From Cyclonatronum proteinivorum (GTDB taxonomy: Bacteria; Bacteroidota; Rhodothermia; Balneolales; Cyclonatronaceae): a stretch of 64,000 nt of DNA. The notes beneath the pieces are model-generated. The model was not told where the DNA came from and did no database searches. It worked only from the letters and a program-made list of their open reading frames with translations. The DNA lies in contig NZ_CP027806.1 of NCBI RefSeq assembly GCF_003353065.1, positions 3,430,501-3,494,500 on the forward strand, given 5' to 3'. Positions within the stretch are counted from its first letter, which is position 1. Each line of letters starts with the position of its first letter. A program made the translations under genes and the position numbers. Positions 18,077 to 27,214 of the stretch are shown here, in pieces.

Positions 18077-18173
18077 AAAAAAAGCAAGGACCCTTGAGAC
18101 CGTTTTGGGATGCGGGAACCAAGACCGCAGACCTTGATGCTCTCGGGATTTTCCCTAAAAAAAAATAAAAAAA
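18077..18173 (-). repeat. Dispersed intergenic repeat, copy C
   Basis: Minus strand: T-tract, AGGGAAAATCCCGAGAGCAT, CAAGGTCTGCGGTC, TCCCAAAACGGTCTCAAGGG, TCCTTGCTTTTTTT. More diverged than A and B, but it shares both ends and the central TCCCAAAA box. It lies 23 bp after the gatA stop, in the same orientation. Confidence 0.75.
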
Positions 18174-18196
18174 TCCGACGGGCAGGGACGCGGGTT

Positions 18197-19714
18197 TCAG
18201 GCCCGGGTGGTGGTGGCCTGATGCTGTTCGAGCTGCCGGCCTGCCGCGAAAAGGAGGTCTTCGCGGAAGTGCGGGGCCATGAGCTGTACGCCGACCGGGA
18301 GGCCATCAGCGGGATGCGTGCCTGCGGGCAGGCTCAGGGCGGGGATGCCGGCGAGGTTCGCGGAAATGGTGTAGATGTCGCTGAGGTACATTTGCAGCGG
18401 ATCATCCGTTTTTTCGCCAATGCCGAAGGCTGTAGTGGGTGAGGTGGGCGAGAGAATGACATCGCAATGTTCAAAGGCGGACAGGAAATCCTGTTGGATG
18501 AGGCGGCGGATGCGCTGTGCTTTGCCGTAGTAGGCGTCGTAGTAGCCGGCGCTGAGCACGTAGGTGCCGAGCATGATGCGGCGCTTGACTTCAGGGCCGA
18601 AGCCTTCGGTGCGGCTTTGTTTGTAAAGGCGGATGAGGGCGCTCTCGACCGATGCGGGATCCTGACCGGCTTTTTGGAGCATTTTCTTCTCGTTGGCGAG
18701 GGCTTCCATCATTTGGGCGCGGTCGGTGCGGTGTCCGTAGCGGATGCCATCGTAGCGGGCGAGGTTGCTCGAGGCTTCTGCCGTGGCGAGAATGTAGTAG
18801 GTGGCAACGGCGTAGGGCGTGTGCGGCAGGCTGAGCGGCACGGGTACCGCACCGGCAGCTTTGAGGGCTTCGACCTGCTGCATTACCAGGGCTTTGACTT
18901 CGGGATCGAGGCCGTCGCCGAAGTATTCGACGGGGAGGCCGACGCGCAGGCCCTGTGGCAGGGTCTCGCTTTCGGCAAGGTAGTCGGGCACGGGCTTGCG
19001 GGAAGAGGTCGCGTCGCTGTGGTCGTGGCCCGCGAGGACGCTCAGTAAGAGCGCGGCGTCTTCGACGGAATGCGTGAGCGGGCCGATGCAGTCGAAAGAA
19101 GAGGCGTAGGCGATGAGTCCGTGCCGTGAGATGCGACCGTAGGTGGGTTTGAGGCCGACGACGCCGCAGAGGGAAGCCGGCTGACGCACTGAGCCGCCGG
19201 TATCGGAGCCGAGCGTGGCATGGCACATGCCGGCAGCTACGGCAGCGGCGCTTCCGCCTGAGGAGCCGCCGGGGACTTTCGTTTTATCGGCGGGGTTTCG
19301 CGTGATGCCAAAAGCCGAGTTTTCGGTGGAAGAGCCCATTGCGAACTCATCCATGTTGAGGCGGCCAATCAGGATGGCGCCTTCATCCCGTAGGCGCTGC
19401 ACAGCGGTGGCGTCATATACGCTTTCGAAACCGGCGAGCATTTTGGAGCCTGCCGTACATACGCGTCCGCGCTCTACGATGGCTTCCTTGATGCCAATAA
19501 CCGCGCCGGCAAGGCGACCGGCTTTACGATCCCAAAACTGCTGATCCGTTTCACGGGCCTGTTGCATAGCCTGTGTGCCGGCAATGGTAGTGAAGGCGTT
19601 GAGTTCAGGATTATCCCGTTCGATGGTTTCGAGAAAATGACCTGTTATCTGCTCAGCTGTGAGGGCGCCTTCTGCTATGAGACGCTGTGTTTCCCGGATA
19701 CCAGTTGGCTGCAA
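18197..19714 (-). CDS. gatA: Asp/Glu-tRNA amidotransferase subunit A
   Basis: Amidase subunit of GatCAB, which converts misacylated Glu-tRNA(Gln) or Asp-tRNA(Asn) to the amidated forms and feeds ammonia to GatB. The 505 residues show the amidase signature with the Ser-cisSer-Lys triad: Lys76 (IGIKE), Ser151 (GGSSGGSAAA) and Ser175 (TGGSVRQPA). Length is slightly above the usual 475-490. Neither gatB nor gatC is adjacent. Upstream, 73 bp away, lies tatA in the same direction. Repeat copy C starts 23 bp after the stop. GC is locally high. A stand-alone amidase is an alternative, but the tRNA amidotransferase-type sequence context favours GatA. Confidence 0.93.
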   Translation of the reverse strand: MQPTGIRETQRLIAEGALTAEQITGHFLETIERDNPELNAFTTIAGTQAMQQARETDQQFWDRKAGRLAGAVIGIKEAIVERGRVCTAGSKMLAGFESVYDATAVQRLRDEGAILIGRLNMDEFAMGSSTENSAFGITRNPADKTKVPGGSSGGSAAAVAAGMCHATLGSDTGGSVRQPASLCGVVGLKPTYGRISRHGLIAYASSFDCIGPLTHSVEDAALLLSVLAGHDHSDATSSRKPVPDYLAESETLPQGLRVGLPVEYFGDGLDPEVKALVMQQVEALKAAGAVPVPLSLPHTPYAVATYYILATAEASSNLARYDGIRYGHRTDRAQMMEALANEKKMLQKAGQDPASVESALIRLYKQSRTEGFGPEVKRRIMLGTYVLSAGYYDAYYGKAQRIRRLIQQDFLSAFEHCDVILSPTSPTTAFGIGEKTDDPLQMYLSDIYTISANLAGIPALSLPAGTHPADGLPVGVQLMAPHFREDLLFAAGRQLEQHQATTTRA

Positions 19715-19787
19715 AATAGGGGTAGGTAGGTTTCACCGCTGACTACGGTTCAGGGCGGGGTGTTCACCATCCCTGAAAAGTAGCCGC

Positions 19788-20012
19788 TTAATTTCCGTTT
19801 GAGGTTTTTTCTTTCTGATCTGAGCTGTTGCTGCGGCTGTCGCTTTCGCGCGCGCCCTGCTCGATTTCACTCTTGATTTCGTTGGAAGCTTTGCGAAATT
19901 CGTTAATGCCCTGCCCCAAACCGCGTGCAAGCTCGGGAATTTTTTTTGCGCCGAACAGCAACAAAATAACCATGACGATAACGGCAATTTCAAGTCCGCC
20001 AAATGAACCCAT
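19788..20012 (-). CDS. tatA: Sec-independent protein translocase TatA/TatE
   Basis: A 74-residue single-span protein: short periplasmic N-terminus MGSFGGLE, one membrane helix ([12 protein letters not shown]), the [14 protein letters not shown] hinge, an amphipathic helix, and a charged Ser/Asp/Lys tail. TatA oligomerises to move folded proteins past TatC, and the Tat substrate at 11996 shows the pathway is used. GGAGACACCAC precedes the ATG. tatC is not in the window. The longer frame at 19733-20047 overlaps it in another frame and is not real. Confidence 0.92.
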   Translation of the reverse strand: MGSFGGLEIAVIVMVILLLFGAKKIPELARGLGQGINEFRKASNEIKSEIEQGARESDSRSNSSDQKEKTSNGN

Positions 20013-20047
20013 GTGGTGTCTCCAAAAATATGTAATGATGATTTCAA

Positions 20048-20547
20048 GGCGTGAATCGCCTTAGCATTAAATATACAAACAATTGGCGTTTGATAACATT
20101 CAGAATTGACGCCAACTTTGCCCGCTTCCTGCAGCGCCTGTTGTGATTACGGAAGTGCAAAAGCGGCGCTTCCGAAGCGTTAAGGCCTGTTTTACGGGGC
20201 TGAATTATTCCATTGAAATTGCCAAAAATGCTTTATATTCGTGCCCGTTCCCTGTAACAGTTTAAGCCGAATCCGTTTAAAGCTGCGGCGAAATAACCGC
20301 ATTCAATCGGGTAACCCTGCTGTTTACAGTTAGCGGCTTTTTAGGTTTCTTAACGGTAAGCGCAGACCCGCTTTGCAGTGTTGTGGTAGCTTGATTTTAT
20401 TTGCTCAATACAGACTTATACACGTACTCAGAACATTTTATACCACTGATACTTAGCCTTTTAAAGCTGCGTTTCTGCGATGAACGCACGATATGTTTTT
20501 CCCCTTATTCTTATTCTTTTTCACTTAACCGCCAATATTGATACGCT
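20048..20547. other. 500 bp region with a possible small RNA
   Basis: No protein gene seen. A promoter-like TATATTCG (20232-20239) precedes a structured block at about 20263-20340. AAGCCG (near 20269) pairs with CGGCTTTTT (20335-20342), enclosing GCGG-CCGC, GGG-TAA-CCC and CTGT-TT-ACAG minihairpins and ending in a T-run. This would fit an RNA of about 100 nt that stops at its own terminator. It could equally be a long 5' leader of the gene at 20548. No family is recognised. Confidence 0.3.
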
Positions 20548-20793
20548 ATGATCTGGACAGTTGAATTAGCTGCGACGCTTGAAGAAGCTCCCTGGCCCGC
20601 GACCCGCGAAGAGCTCATTGAATGGGCCGAGCGCAACGGTTGTCCGCAGCAAGTTATCGACAATCTCTACGAACTCGATGAGGAAGACGACTCACCCTAT
20701 GAAAATATTGAGGAAATCTGGCCCGACTACATCATGAAGGAGGATTTCTTTCATGGTGAAGACGACGACGGCTTTGATTACGACGATGTTTAA
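20548..20793 (+). CDS. DUF2795 family protein
   Basis: An 81-residue acidic protein. The segment APWPATREELIEWAERNG, then VIDNLYELDEEDD and IEEIWPDYIMKEDFF, matches the DUF2795 family, small proteins widespread in Rhodothermota and Bacteroidota with no known function. The C-terminus is a run of Asp/Glu. It has no signal peptide or cysteine. It stands alone, with a strong terminator 58 bp after the stop. The family call is from memory of its conserved WPAT and EEIWPDY boxes. Confidence 0.8.
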   Translation: MIWTVELAATLEEAPWPATREELIEWAERNGCPQQVIDNLYELDEEDDSPYENIEEIWPDYIMKEDFFHGEDDDGFDYDDV

Positions 20794-20850
20794 TGCCCCG
20801 CAGCCGTTACCGAAAACGGTCATACGGCACAGGTAAAGAAATCCTGCATG

Positions 20851-20886
20851 AACGGCTGTTCGGTAACGTGCAGCCGTTTTTGTTTT
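20851..20886 (+). terminator. Terminator after the DUF2795 gene
   Basis: AACGGCTG (20851-20858) pairs with CAGCCGTT (20871-20878), followed by TTTGTTTTT. Confidence 0.85.
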
Positions 20887-21112
20887 TAAGATACCGGATG
20901 GATGACAAGACAGCATTGGCGCCATCCGCAGGAGCCATCACCAACGCAAACTTGTAAGGCTGCAAAGCGGAATTTCCCGTAATCGTGCTTCAGAACGCGG
21001 ATTAATTTGGGTTTCATCCAATAACTGCGAAATTTATCGCAGCGGCTGCGTTGCAGATAGTCATCATGCTTTTACCGGGCGCTCTTTCCGCTGTTTTATT
21101 TAGACTTTTACT
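20887..21112. other. Spacer before the Omp85 gene, no gene seen
   Basis: Together with the terminator this makes 319 bp without a gene. No clear promoter or structure was found. Confidence 0.35.
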
Positions 21113-23542
21113 TTGCTCATTCGCCTATTTCCTGACACATATTACAGGGCAGATTACCGTATATTTAAGCTTCCACGATTTTACAGCATAATTTCTCCGC
21201 TTTTGATCACCGCCCGCTTTTCGCACATATTTGCTTGTAAGGCCTTTACGGCGGGGCTGTTGTTTGTATACCTTCTTTTGTTAACCGGTGCAGCCCCCGC
21301 TTCAGGCTCCGATAATCAGGAGAGCAGTGATGAACCGGAGGGACTGATTCGATCGGTCAGATTCAGCGGAAACGACGCGATCAGCAACGGGGTACTCCAA
21401 ACGGTTGTGCGTACCCGTACGAATCGGGAGATATTCAGTATTCCGGGCGCAACCCTGTGGCTTGGTCTTAACCGGATCAGCTCAAGGTTAGGTGAGGCGC
21501 CGCGCATGATTAATACCGCAACGATTGCGCAGGATGTAGAGCGACTCCGGATTTTCTACAACAACAACGGCTACCTTGAAGCTACGATTGAATCGGAAGT
21601 GCGGGAGCTGCGGCGGAACCGATGGCAGGTCATTTTCCGAATTGACGAAGGGGAGCCATCCGTAATGCAGACGGTCAGCTTCTCAGGTCTGCCTGCGTTT
21701 GAAGACCCGCGTGTGATGGAGCGCTTTCTTGCAAGGAGTCAGCTCATTCGCGAAAACGAAGCTGTGAATGACACAACCTTTGTCTCAAACCGCATTTATT
21801 CGGTTGATCTCATCAGCAATGAGCGAAACCGCATTCTCACCATTTTGCATAACAACGGCTATGCTTCGGCAAGCCGGGATTCGATTGTTGTACAGGTGAA
21901 GCGCGACCGGGAAAACCCGCAACAGCTTGATCTGGCATTCCGGGTTCAGCCGGGCAAGGTTTACTATTTCGGGGATGTGCGCATTAACCTTTCTGCCCCG
22001 CAGTCAACAGAAGGCAATTTTGAATCTGACACGCTGAGCGGTCCGCCGGTTACGCTTGAGCCCTGGCAGATGATTATTAACGTCGAACCGGACGCCCGCA
22101 CACGCAGCCGTCTGCTTGAACAGCGGGTTCTGTTCACCCCCGGCGAGCGCTTCAACAATCAGCTCTACCTGTCGACAGTCAATCAGTTTCAGACGCTTGG
22201 CATGCTTAGTCTGCGGCAGTTCAGCCTGAGTGAAGGGGGCGGATTGCCGGATTTCAGCGATGAGAACGTACCTGTTTTTTTTGATCTCGAAACCCTTCCC
22301 CGCCATCAGATTCGCGCCGATTTCTTTGGGATGCAGCGTATCGGGCTGGGTTTGGGTGCCGGACTTCAGTACAGCAACAACAATATTTTCGGCTCGGCTG
22401 AGCGGTTCGAGCTGGGTCTGAATACAAGCTATGAGTTTATTGAGGGCAATCAGGAAAACCCGCGCAGCATAGAAACCTTTGTGAACTACAGCTTCCCCCG
22501 TTTTGCCTTTCCCTTTGCCGGCTTCAACAATGATCCGCGTTTTCTGAATCCGCGTACCCGGTTTCAGCTCAGCTACGGACAAATCCGGCAGATCAATTTT
22601 ACGGTTGATGACAACGTGCGCTTCAGCACGCGCTTTCAGGCGAATCACGACCAAACGACGACAAGCTTTTTCGATCTGATCGAACTCGAATGGTTCGATG
22701 CCAACATCACCCCTGCATTCCGGGAAGTGCTGGAAGAAACGACAACCGATCCGCTGTTTTTGCAGCTGATTCTGGAAGACTACCGGCCACAGATCAATTC
22801 TCTCACCCGCTACACTTTTCGGAACGCTGCTACGCACCCCATCAGGCGGGACCGTGGGTTTTTCCTGGAAACCAGTTTTGAGCTGGGCGGGAACCTGCCC
22901 CGGCTGATTGAAGAGACCCTGTTTACGCGGCCTGACTCCCTGCGCGGCACTTTCCCATCTCTGAGCGGCAGCGGGCGCGATCTCAGCTACAGTCAGTTTG
23001 TGAAAGGCTCCTTAGATTTCCGCCGGTATTACAGCTTGGGCAACAACTCGGTATTTGCCTGGCGCGGGTTTGTGGGTCTGGCTTATCCCTACGGCCTGAG
23101 CCGCACCATACCGCTGAACCGTCGTTTTTTTGCCGGAGGGTCAAATGATATCCGCGGATGGAACCCGCTCACGTTGGGACCCGGCACCAACGACCGCACC
23201 GTGAACCCCATCAACGGGGGCGATATTAAACTGGCGGGCTTTCTTGAATTTCGGAACACCTTTTCGCGAAACTTTCTCAACACCAACTGGATTTTCGCGG
23301 CTTTTACCGATTTCGGAAATGTGTGGACGGGTCCACGGAATGAGCTGGATGAAGGCAAATTCAGCATGAATTCATTTTGGCGCGAAATTGCCGTAGGTTC
23401 CGGCATTGGCCTGCGGCTTGACTGGGAGTTTGTGGTTTTCCGGATTGATTTTGCCTACCGCGTAACCGACCTTGGCAACGAACCCGGCACATCTGTGCTG
23501 GACCGCCGCAATATCCATTTCGGTATTGGTCACTCTTTTTAA
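21113..23542 (+). CDS. Omp85 family outer-membrane assembly protein (BamA/TamA-like)
   Basis: An 809-residue protein: a long N-terminus with a hydrophobic export segment (about 45-62, ending APASG), periplasmic POTRA-like repeats (about 75-300, opening VRFSGNDAISN and VSFSGLPAF), then a C-terminal 16-strand barrel. The barrel lid motif appears as NDIRGWNPLTLGPG, and the protein ends in HFGIGHSF. Such proteins insert barrels or export proteins at the outer membrane. Starting at the TTG at 21113 puts 40 extra residues before the signal; another TTG near 21203 would give a normal signal peptide, so the start is uncertain. It could be the genome's BamA or a second, TamA-like copy; no skp or lptD neighbours help decide. 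Confidence 0.85.
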   Translation: MLIRLFPDTYYRADYRIFKLPRFYSIISPLLITARFSHIFACKAFTAGLLFVYLLLLTGAAPASGSDNQESSDEPEGLIRSVRFSGNDAISNGVLQTVVRTRTNREIFSIPGATLWLGLNRISSRLGEAPRMINTATIAQDVERLRIFYNNNGYLEATIESEVRELRRNRWQVIFRIDEGEPSVMQTVSFSGLPAFEDPRVMERFLARSQLIRENEAVNDTTFVSNRIYSVDLISNERNRILTILHNNGYASASRDSIVVQVKRDRENPQQLDLAFRVQPGKVYYFGDVRINLSAPQSTEGNFESDTLSGPPVTLEPWQMIINVEPDARTRSRLLEQRVLFTPGERFNNQLYLSTVNQFQTLGMLSLRQFSLSEGGGLPDFSDENVPVFFDLETLPRHQIRADFFGMQRIGLGLGAGLQYSNNNIFGSAERFELGLNTSYEFIEGNQENPRSIETFVNYSFPRFAFPFAGFNNDPRFLNPRTRFQLSYGQIRQINFTVDDNVRFSTRFQANHDQTTTSFFDLIELEWFDANITPAFREVLEETTTDPLFLQLILEDYRPQINSLTRYTFRNAATHPIRRDRGFFLETSFELGGNLPRLIEETLFTRPDSLRGTFPSLSGSGRDLSYSQFVKGSLDFRRYYSLGNNSVFAWRGFVGLAYPYGLSRTIPLNRRFFAGGSNDIRGWNPLTLGPGTNDRTVNPINGGDIKLAGFLEFRNTFSRNFLNTNWIFAAFTDFGNVWTGPRNELDEGKFSMNSFWREIAVGSGIGLRLDWEFVVFRIDFAYRVTDLGNEPGTSVLDRRNIHFGIGHSF

Positions 23543-23589
23543 ATTTATTTCGGACATTTTCCCGAAGCGTACCCTTCACCTGATCCGCT

Positions 23590-24141
23590 ATGCTTAAAAA
23601 AACCGGCTTTCTCAAAACCCTGCGCAATCAGACCAACATCGTCTTCAATTCAGCTTTTCTCAAAAACCTGACGCACACCGAGACCTACGAGTTCCTGCAA
23701 CTGTGTCACCGGCGGATTTATCAGGATCAGGAGATGATTTATCACATCAAGGATCCGGGCAACGGGTTTTACATTATTGAGAGCGGTTCGGTAGAGCTTT
23801 TCGTGCAGAACGAAAAAGGCACGCAAATCGGCAGCTCTTTCCGCCTGAGTAGTCCGGATACTTTTGGTAACCTGAGCCTGTCGCACAGCATGCGCCGGAT
23901 GAGTTCGGCCCGTGCCGTTGATGAGACCATTGTGCTCGGGTTTTTCAAACCTGATTTTGAAGCCCTGGAGAAACGGCACCCGCAGATTGCCATCAAACTG
24001 CTTTCGGAGATCAACCGGGTTCTCGCGCAACAGCTCGAATCAACCATGCTGGAGCTGGCAAATCATATCGGGGAGTTTCAGTCGATGTATTTTCAGGCGG
24101 AAACCTTTTACGCCCAAAACAGCGATTCGCCGGTCATCTGA
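23590..24141 (+). CDS. Cyclic nucleotide-binding domain protein without DNA-binding domain
   Basis: A 183-residue protein with one cNMP-binding beta-roll. DPGNGFYIIESGSVELFV is the usual early glycine pair, and SSPDTFGNLSL takes the place of the phosphate-binding cassette, with several non-canonical positions. Residues 130-175 are a helix-rich tail; no helix-turn-helix is present, so it is not a CRP-type regulator on its own. It may bind a ligand weakly or act as a structural domain. It lies 47 bp after the Omp85 gene and 63 bp before the rRNA methyltransferase gene, all in one direction, so the three may be co-transcribed. Confidence 0.82.
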   Translation: MLKKTGFLKTLRNQTNIVFNSAFLKNLTHTETYEFLQLCHRRIYQDQEMIYHIKDPGNGFYIIESGSVELFVQNEKGTQIGSSFRLSSPDTFGNLSLSHSMRRMSSARAVDETIVLGFFKPDFEALEKRHPQIAIKLLSEINRVLAQQLESTMLELANHIGEFQSMYFQAETFYAQNSDSPVI

Positions 24142-24204
24142 GCCCTATCCTGTACTTCAGCCGTTTCTTCCACTTTTTTCTCTTCCCACTCCTAAACCTG
24201 TTTC

Positions 24205-25614
24205 ATGGCTGTCAAAAAAGGACATACTGCCGAACTGACGATTGAATCCGCCGCTTATGAAGGCAAAGGATTCGGCCGGCTTGAAGACCGCGCCTGTTTC
24301 GTGAAAAATACCGCACCCGGCGACCGTGTGAAGGTCCGTATCATCAAAAAAAGGAAAGCCTTTTTTGAAGGGCAGCTTTTAGAAGTGCTGGAAGAAGGGC
24401 CGGATCGGGTGACGCCCGTTTGCAGGCACGCGTCCGTTTGCGGGGGCTGCACCTGGCAGCATGTGACCTATGCCGAACAGCTTCGGTTCAAGCGTCAGCA
24501 CGTGGAAGATCACCTGCAACGCATTGGCGGACTTCGGGATATTACGCCACTGCCCGTGCTACAGGCCCCGCATGAGCTGTACTACCGGAACAAAATGGAA
24601 TACAGCTTCGGCGACCGGCGGTGGCTTACCCGCGAAGAAATCGACAGCGGCGTCACCTTTACCGATAAGGATGTGGCAGCCGGAATGCACGCCCCCGGAC
24701 GCTTCGACCGGATTCTGAACCTGGATGAATGCCATCTGCAGATTCCCGTTTCTTATGAAATCATGAACTTTGTGCGACATTACGCGCTTCAGCACGATAT
24801 CCCTTCCTTCAATCCCATCAAAAAACAGGGTTTTATTCGTCACGTCATGGTGCGTACCGGTCATCACACCGGCGACCTGATGGTTAACCTTGTGACTTTT
24901 GCCGACCGTGACGACCTTGTTCAGCCGCTTGCCGATGCCCTGCTTGAGCGCTTTCCGGAGATTACAACCATCGTCAATAATGTAAACGATACGCCATCGC
25001 CCAGCTCGGAAGGTCGGTTCGAAAAAATCCTGTACGGTCCGGGCTATATCACCGAAAAACTGGGTCGAAACGCTTTCCGGATTGACGCCAATACTTTTTT
25101 CCAGACCAACACCCTGCAGGCTGAGCGGCTGTATGAAACAGCGCGTCACTTTGCTGATTTGCGCCCGAACGATCTCCTTTTCGATCTCTACTGCGGGGTA
25201 GGCTCACTCACCCTGTACACAGCGGATGCGGTGCGGCAGGCCGTGGGCATTGAACTGAACCCGGTATCGGTAGAGAACGCTTTCAGGAATGCCGCGGCCA
25301 ACGGGGTAACCAACTGCGCCTTCGAAACGGGGGATATGAAAGATGTTTTCACCCAAAAATTTGTGCAAAAATACGGCAAACCCGATGTCATCATCACCGA
25401 TCCGCCCCGTGCCGGCATGCACCCGGATGTGGTGAAAACCCTGTGTACGCTCGCCGCCGACCGGCTTGTGTACGTGAGCTGTAATAGCGCAACCATGGCC
25501 CGGGACTTAGCGGAGCTGAGTGCGGTTTACCGTATTGATGCGGTGCAGCCCGTCGATATGTTTCCGCAAACCTATCATATTGAAACCGTGGCCAAACTTA
25601 CGCGCCGCAGCTGA
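24205..25614 (+). CDS. rlmD: 23S rRNA (uracil-5-)-methyltransferase, RlmD/RumA family
   Basis: A 469-residue SAM-dependent RNA m5U methyltransferase. An N-terminal TRAM domain (about 1-62) is followed by an iron-sulfur site with cysteines at 73, 79, 82 and 176 (C-x5-C-GG-C and DEC). The C-terminal Rossmann fold has FDLYCGVGSLTLY as the SAM motif, TDPPRAGMHPDV, and the catalytic Cys in VYVSCNSATMARDL. All key residues are present. The family includes RlmD (U1939), RlmC and TrmA; the TRAM domain and Fe-S site favour RlmD-like, but the target uracil is not provable from sequence. Confidence 0.88.
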   Translation: MAVKKGHTAELTIESAAYEGKGFGRLEDRACFVKNTAPGDRVKVRIIKKRKAFFEGQLLEVLEEGPDRVTPVCRHASVCGGCTWQHVTYAEQLRFKRQHVEDHLQRIGGLRDITPLPVLQAPHELYYRNKMEYSFGDRRWLTREEIDSGVTFTDKDVAAGMHAPGRFDRILNLDECHLQIPVSYEIMNFVRHYALQHDIPSFNPIKKQGFIRHVMVRTGHHTGDLMVNLVTFADRDDLVQPLADALLERFPEITTIVNNVNDTPSPSSEGRFEKILYGPGYITEKLGRNAFRIDANTFFQTNTLQAERLYETARHFADLRPNDLLFDLYCGVGSLTLYTADAVRQAVGIELNPVSVENAFRNAAANGVTNCAFETGDMKDVFTQKFVQKYGKPDVIITDPPRAGMHPDVVKTLCTLAADRLVYVSCNSATMARDLAELSAVYRIDAVQPVDMFPQTYHIETVAKLTRRS

Positions 25615-25732
25615 CAAATCCGCGCAAATGCTTAATGACGGAAATCATGTATCTTGCTTCATGGTTTAATACGGATAGATTTTATGCCTTGCTTCGGGCA
25701 ATCATCAATACACTGAGAATTCACAATCAGCT

Positions 25733-27214
25733 ATGAAAAAACAAATTGGCGTTATAGGTGCCGGAATCGGGGGTCTGAGCACGGCTGCGCGGCTTGCGGC
25801 ACAAGGGCACGGCGTAAAATTATGGGAACGCACCGGCAGCTGCGGGGGCAAGATGAATCAGATCGCCAAGAACGGCTACCGTTTCGACACCGGGCCGAGC
25901 CTGCTCACCATGCTCTTCGTCATCGAAAAGCTATTCCGCGACTGCGGTCGGGACGTTCGCGATTACCTGAGCTTTGAACCCATTGATCCGCTATGCCGCT
26001 ACGCCTGGAATGACGGCACCGTATTCGATTGCTCCGCCGATCTGCAGAAAACGCTGAGCCAACTCACCGAAATCGCGCCGGAAGACATCGAAGAATATGT
26101 AAAATTTCTGGGCTACTCAGCGGACCTGTACCAAAAGACAGCGGACACCTTCATCATGAATCCGCTGCAAACCATTAAGGATCTGAAGAATCTCAAGAAA
26201 TCGGATGTCTTCAAGATTGACGCCTTTCCGACCGTGAGCACAAGGGTTGACCGCTGCTTCAAATCACACTATCTCCGGCAGGTATTCAAGCGTTTTGCGA
26301 CATACAACGGATCTTCACCCTATCTTGCGCCCGCGACCATTAACGTGATTGCCTTTGTGGAACTCTGTCTCGGCGCTTATTACGTAAAGGGCGGCCTCTA
26401 CAAAATCGCCGAAGCGCTCGAAAAGCTCTGCCTTGAGCTCGGCGTGGAAATCAGCTACAATGCGGACATCGCCCGTATCATCACCCAAAACAAAAGCGTG
26501 ACCGGCATTGCGCTTGCTGACGGCAGCACGGAACAGCTCGACGCCGTTTTTTCAAATTCTGACGCGACCTTTACCTACAACAACCTGATCGAAGATGGCA
26601 CCCTCAAGCCGAAAGTCAAAAAACGGATTACCGGCATTGAGCCCTCCTGCTCAGGCTTTGTGCTGCTGCTCGGCGTAAAGAAAACCTACCCACAGCTCAG
26701 GCACCACAATATTTTCTTCAGCCGCGACTACGAGAAAGAATTTGCGGAGATCTTCCATCGCAAGGTGCTCCCGGAAGATCCAACCATATATGTCGCCAAC
26801 ACTTCTTTCAGTGACCCGGATCATGCACCGGAAGGCAGTTCAAACCTCTTCATCCTCATCAATGCGCCCTACCTGACCGAAAAAGTCAGGTGGGATGATG
26901 AACGGATTCAGGATTACGGAGACCTTATCATCAGCAAGCTCGAAAACTTCGGACTCGAAGGACTGAAAGACGCAATCGAAGTGCGGGAACACATCAGCCC
27001 GCAGGCTTTCTATGATTTGTACCGCTCCAACCGCGGCAGTATTTACGGCACCTCATCCAACCATCAGTTTTCTGCCTTTATGCGTCCGCGTAATAAATCG
27101 CCCTACGTTGACGGGCTGTATCTCGTTGGGGGCTCAACACATCCGGGGGGCGGCATTCCGCTCGCCATGCTTTCCGCAGACCATGCTGTGACCATATTTA
27201 ACCGGAATCAGTAG
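25733..27214 (+). CDS. Carotenoid desaturase, CrtI/CrtD family
   Basis: A 493-residue FAD-dependent desaturase. The dinucleotide-binding fold opens at residue 6 (VIGAGIGGLSTAARLAAQG) and continues to the ERTGSCGGKMNQ motif. FDTGPSLLTM is the usual CrtI substrate-side segment, and GLYLVGGSTHPGGGIPLAMLS at the C-terminus is the family's FAD-binding box. CrtI makes lycopene from phytoene; CrtD paralogues act later on hydroxylated carotenoids. No other crt gene is near, and crtI usually sits beside crtB, so CrtD is a reasonable alternative. Its end overlaps the convergent mechanosensitive channel gene by 7 bp. Confidence 0.88.
   Translation: MKKQIGVIGAGIGGLSTAARLAAQGHGVKLWERTGSCGGKMNQIAKNGYRFDTGPSLLTMLFVIEKLFRDCGRDVRDYLSFEPIDPLCRYAWNDGTVFDCSADLQKTLSQLTEIAPEDIEEYVKFLGYSADLYQKTADTFIMNPLQTIKDLKNLKKSDVFKIDAFPTVSTRVDRCFKSHYLRQVFKRFATYNGSSPYLAPATINVIAFVELCLGAYYVKGGLYKIAEALEKLCLELGVEISYNADIARIITQNKSVTGIALADGSTEQLDAVFSNSDATFTYNNLIEDGTLKPKVKKRITGIEPSCSGFVLLLGVKKTYPQLRHHNIFFSRDYEKEFAEIFHRKVLPEDPTIYVANTSFSDPDHAPEGSSNLFILINAPYLTEKVRWDDERIQDYGDLIISKLENFGLEGLKDAIEVREHISPQAFYDLYRSNRGSIYGTSSNHQFSAFMRPRNKSPYVDGLYLVGGSTHPGGGIPLAMLSADHAVTIFNRNQ

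Noticed and set aside
18467-19048. 193-codon frame antisense to gatA
   Set aside because: Same reasoning: GC-rich shadow of a confirmed gene.
19733-20047. 104-codon frame overlapping tatA
   Set aside because: tatA at 19788-20012 has a ribosome-binding site and a clear family match; the longer frame is out of phase with it.
22004-22837. 277-codon frame antisense to the Omp85 gene
   Set aside because: No recognisable domain, and the opposite strand carries a clear barrel protein.
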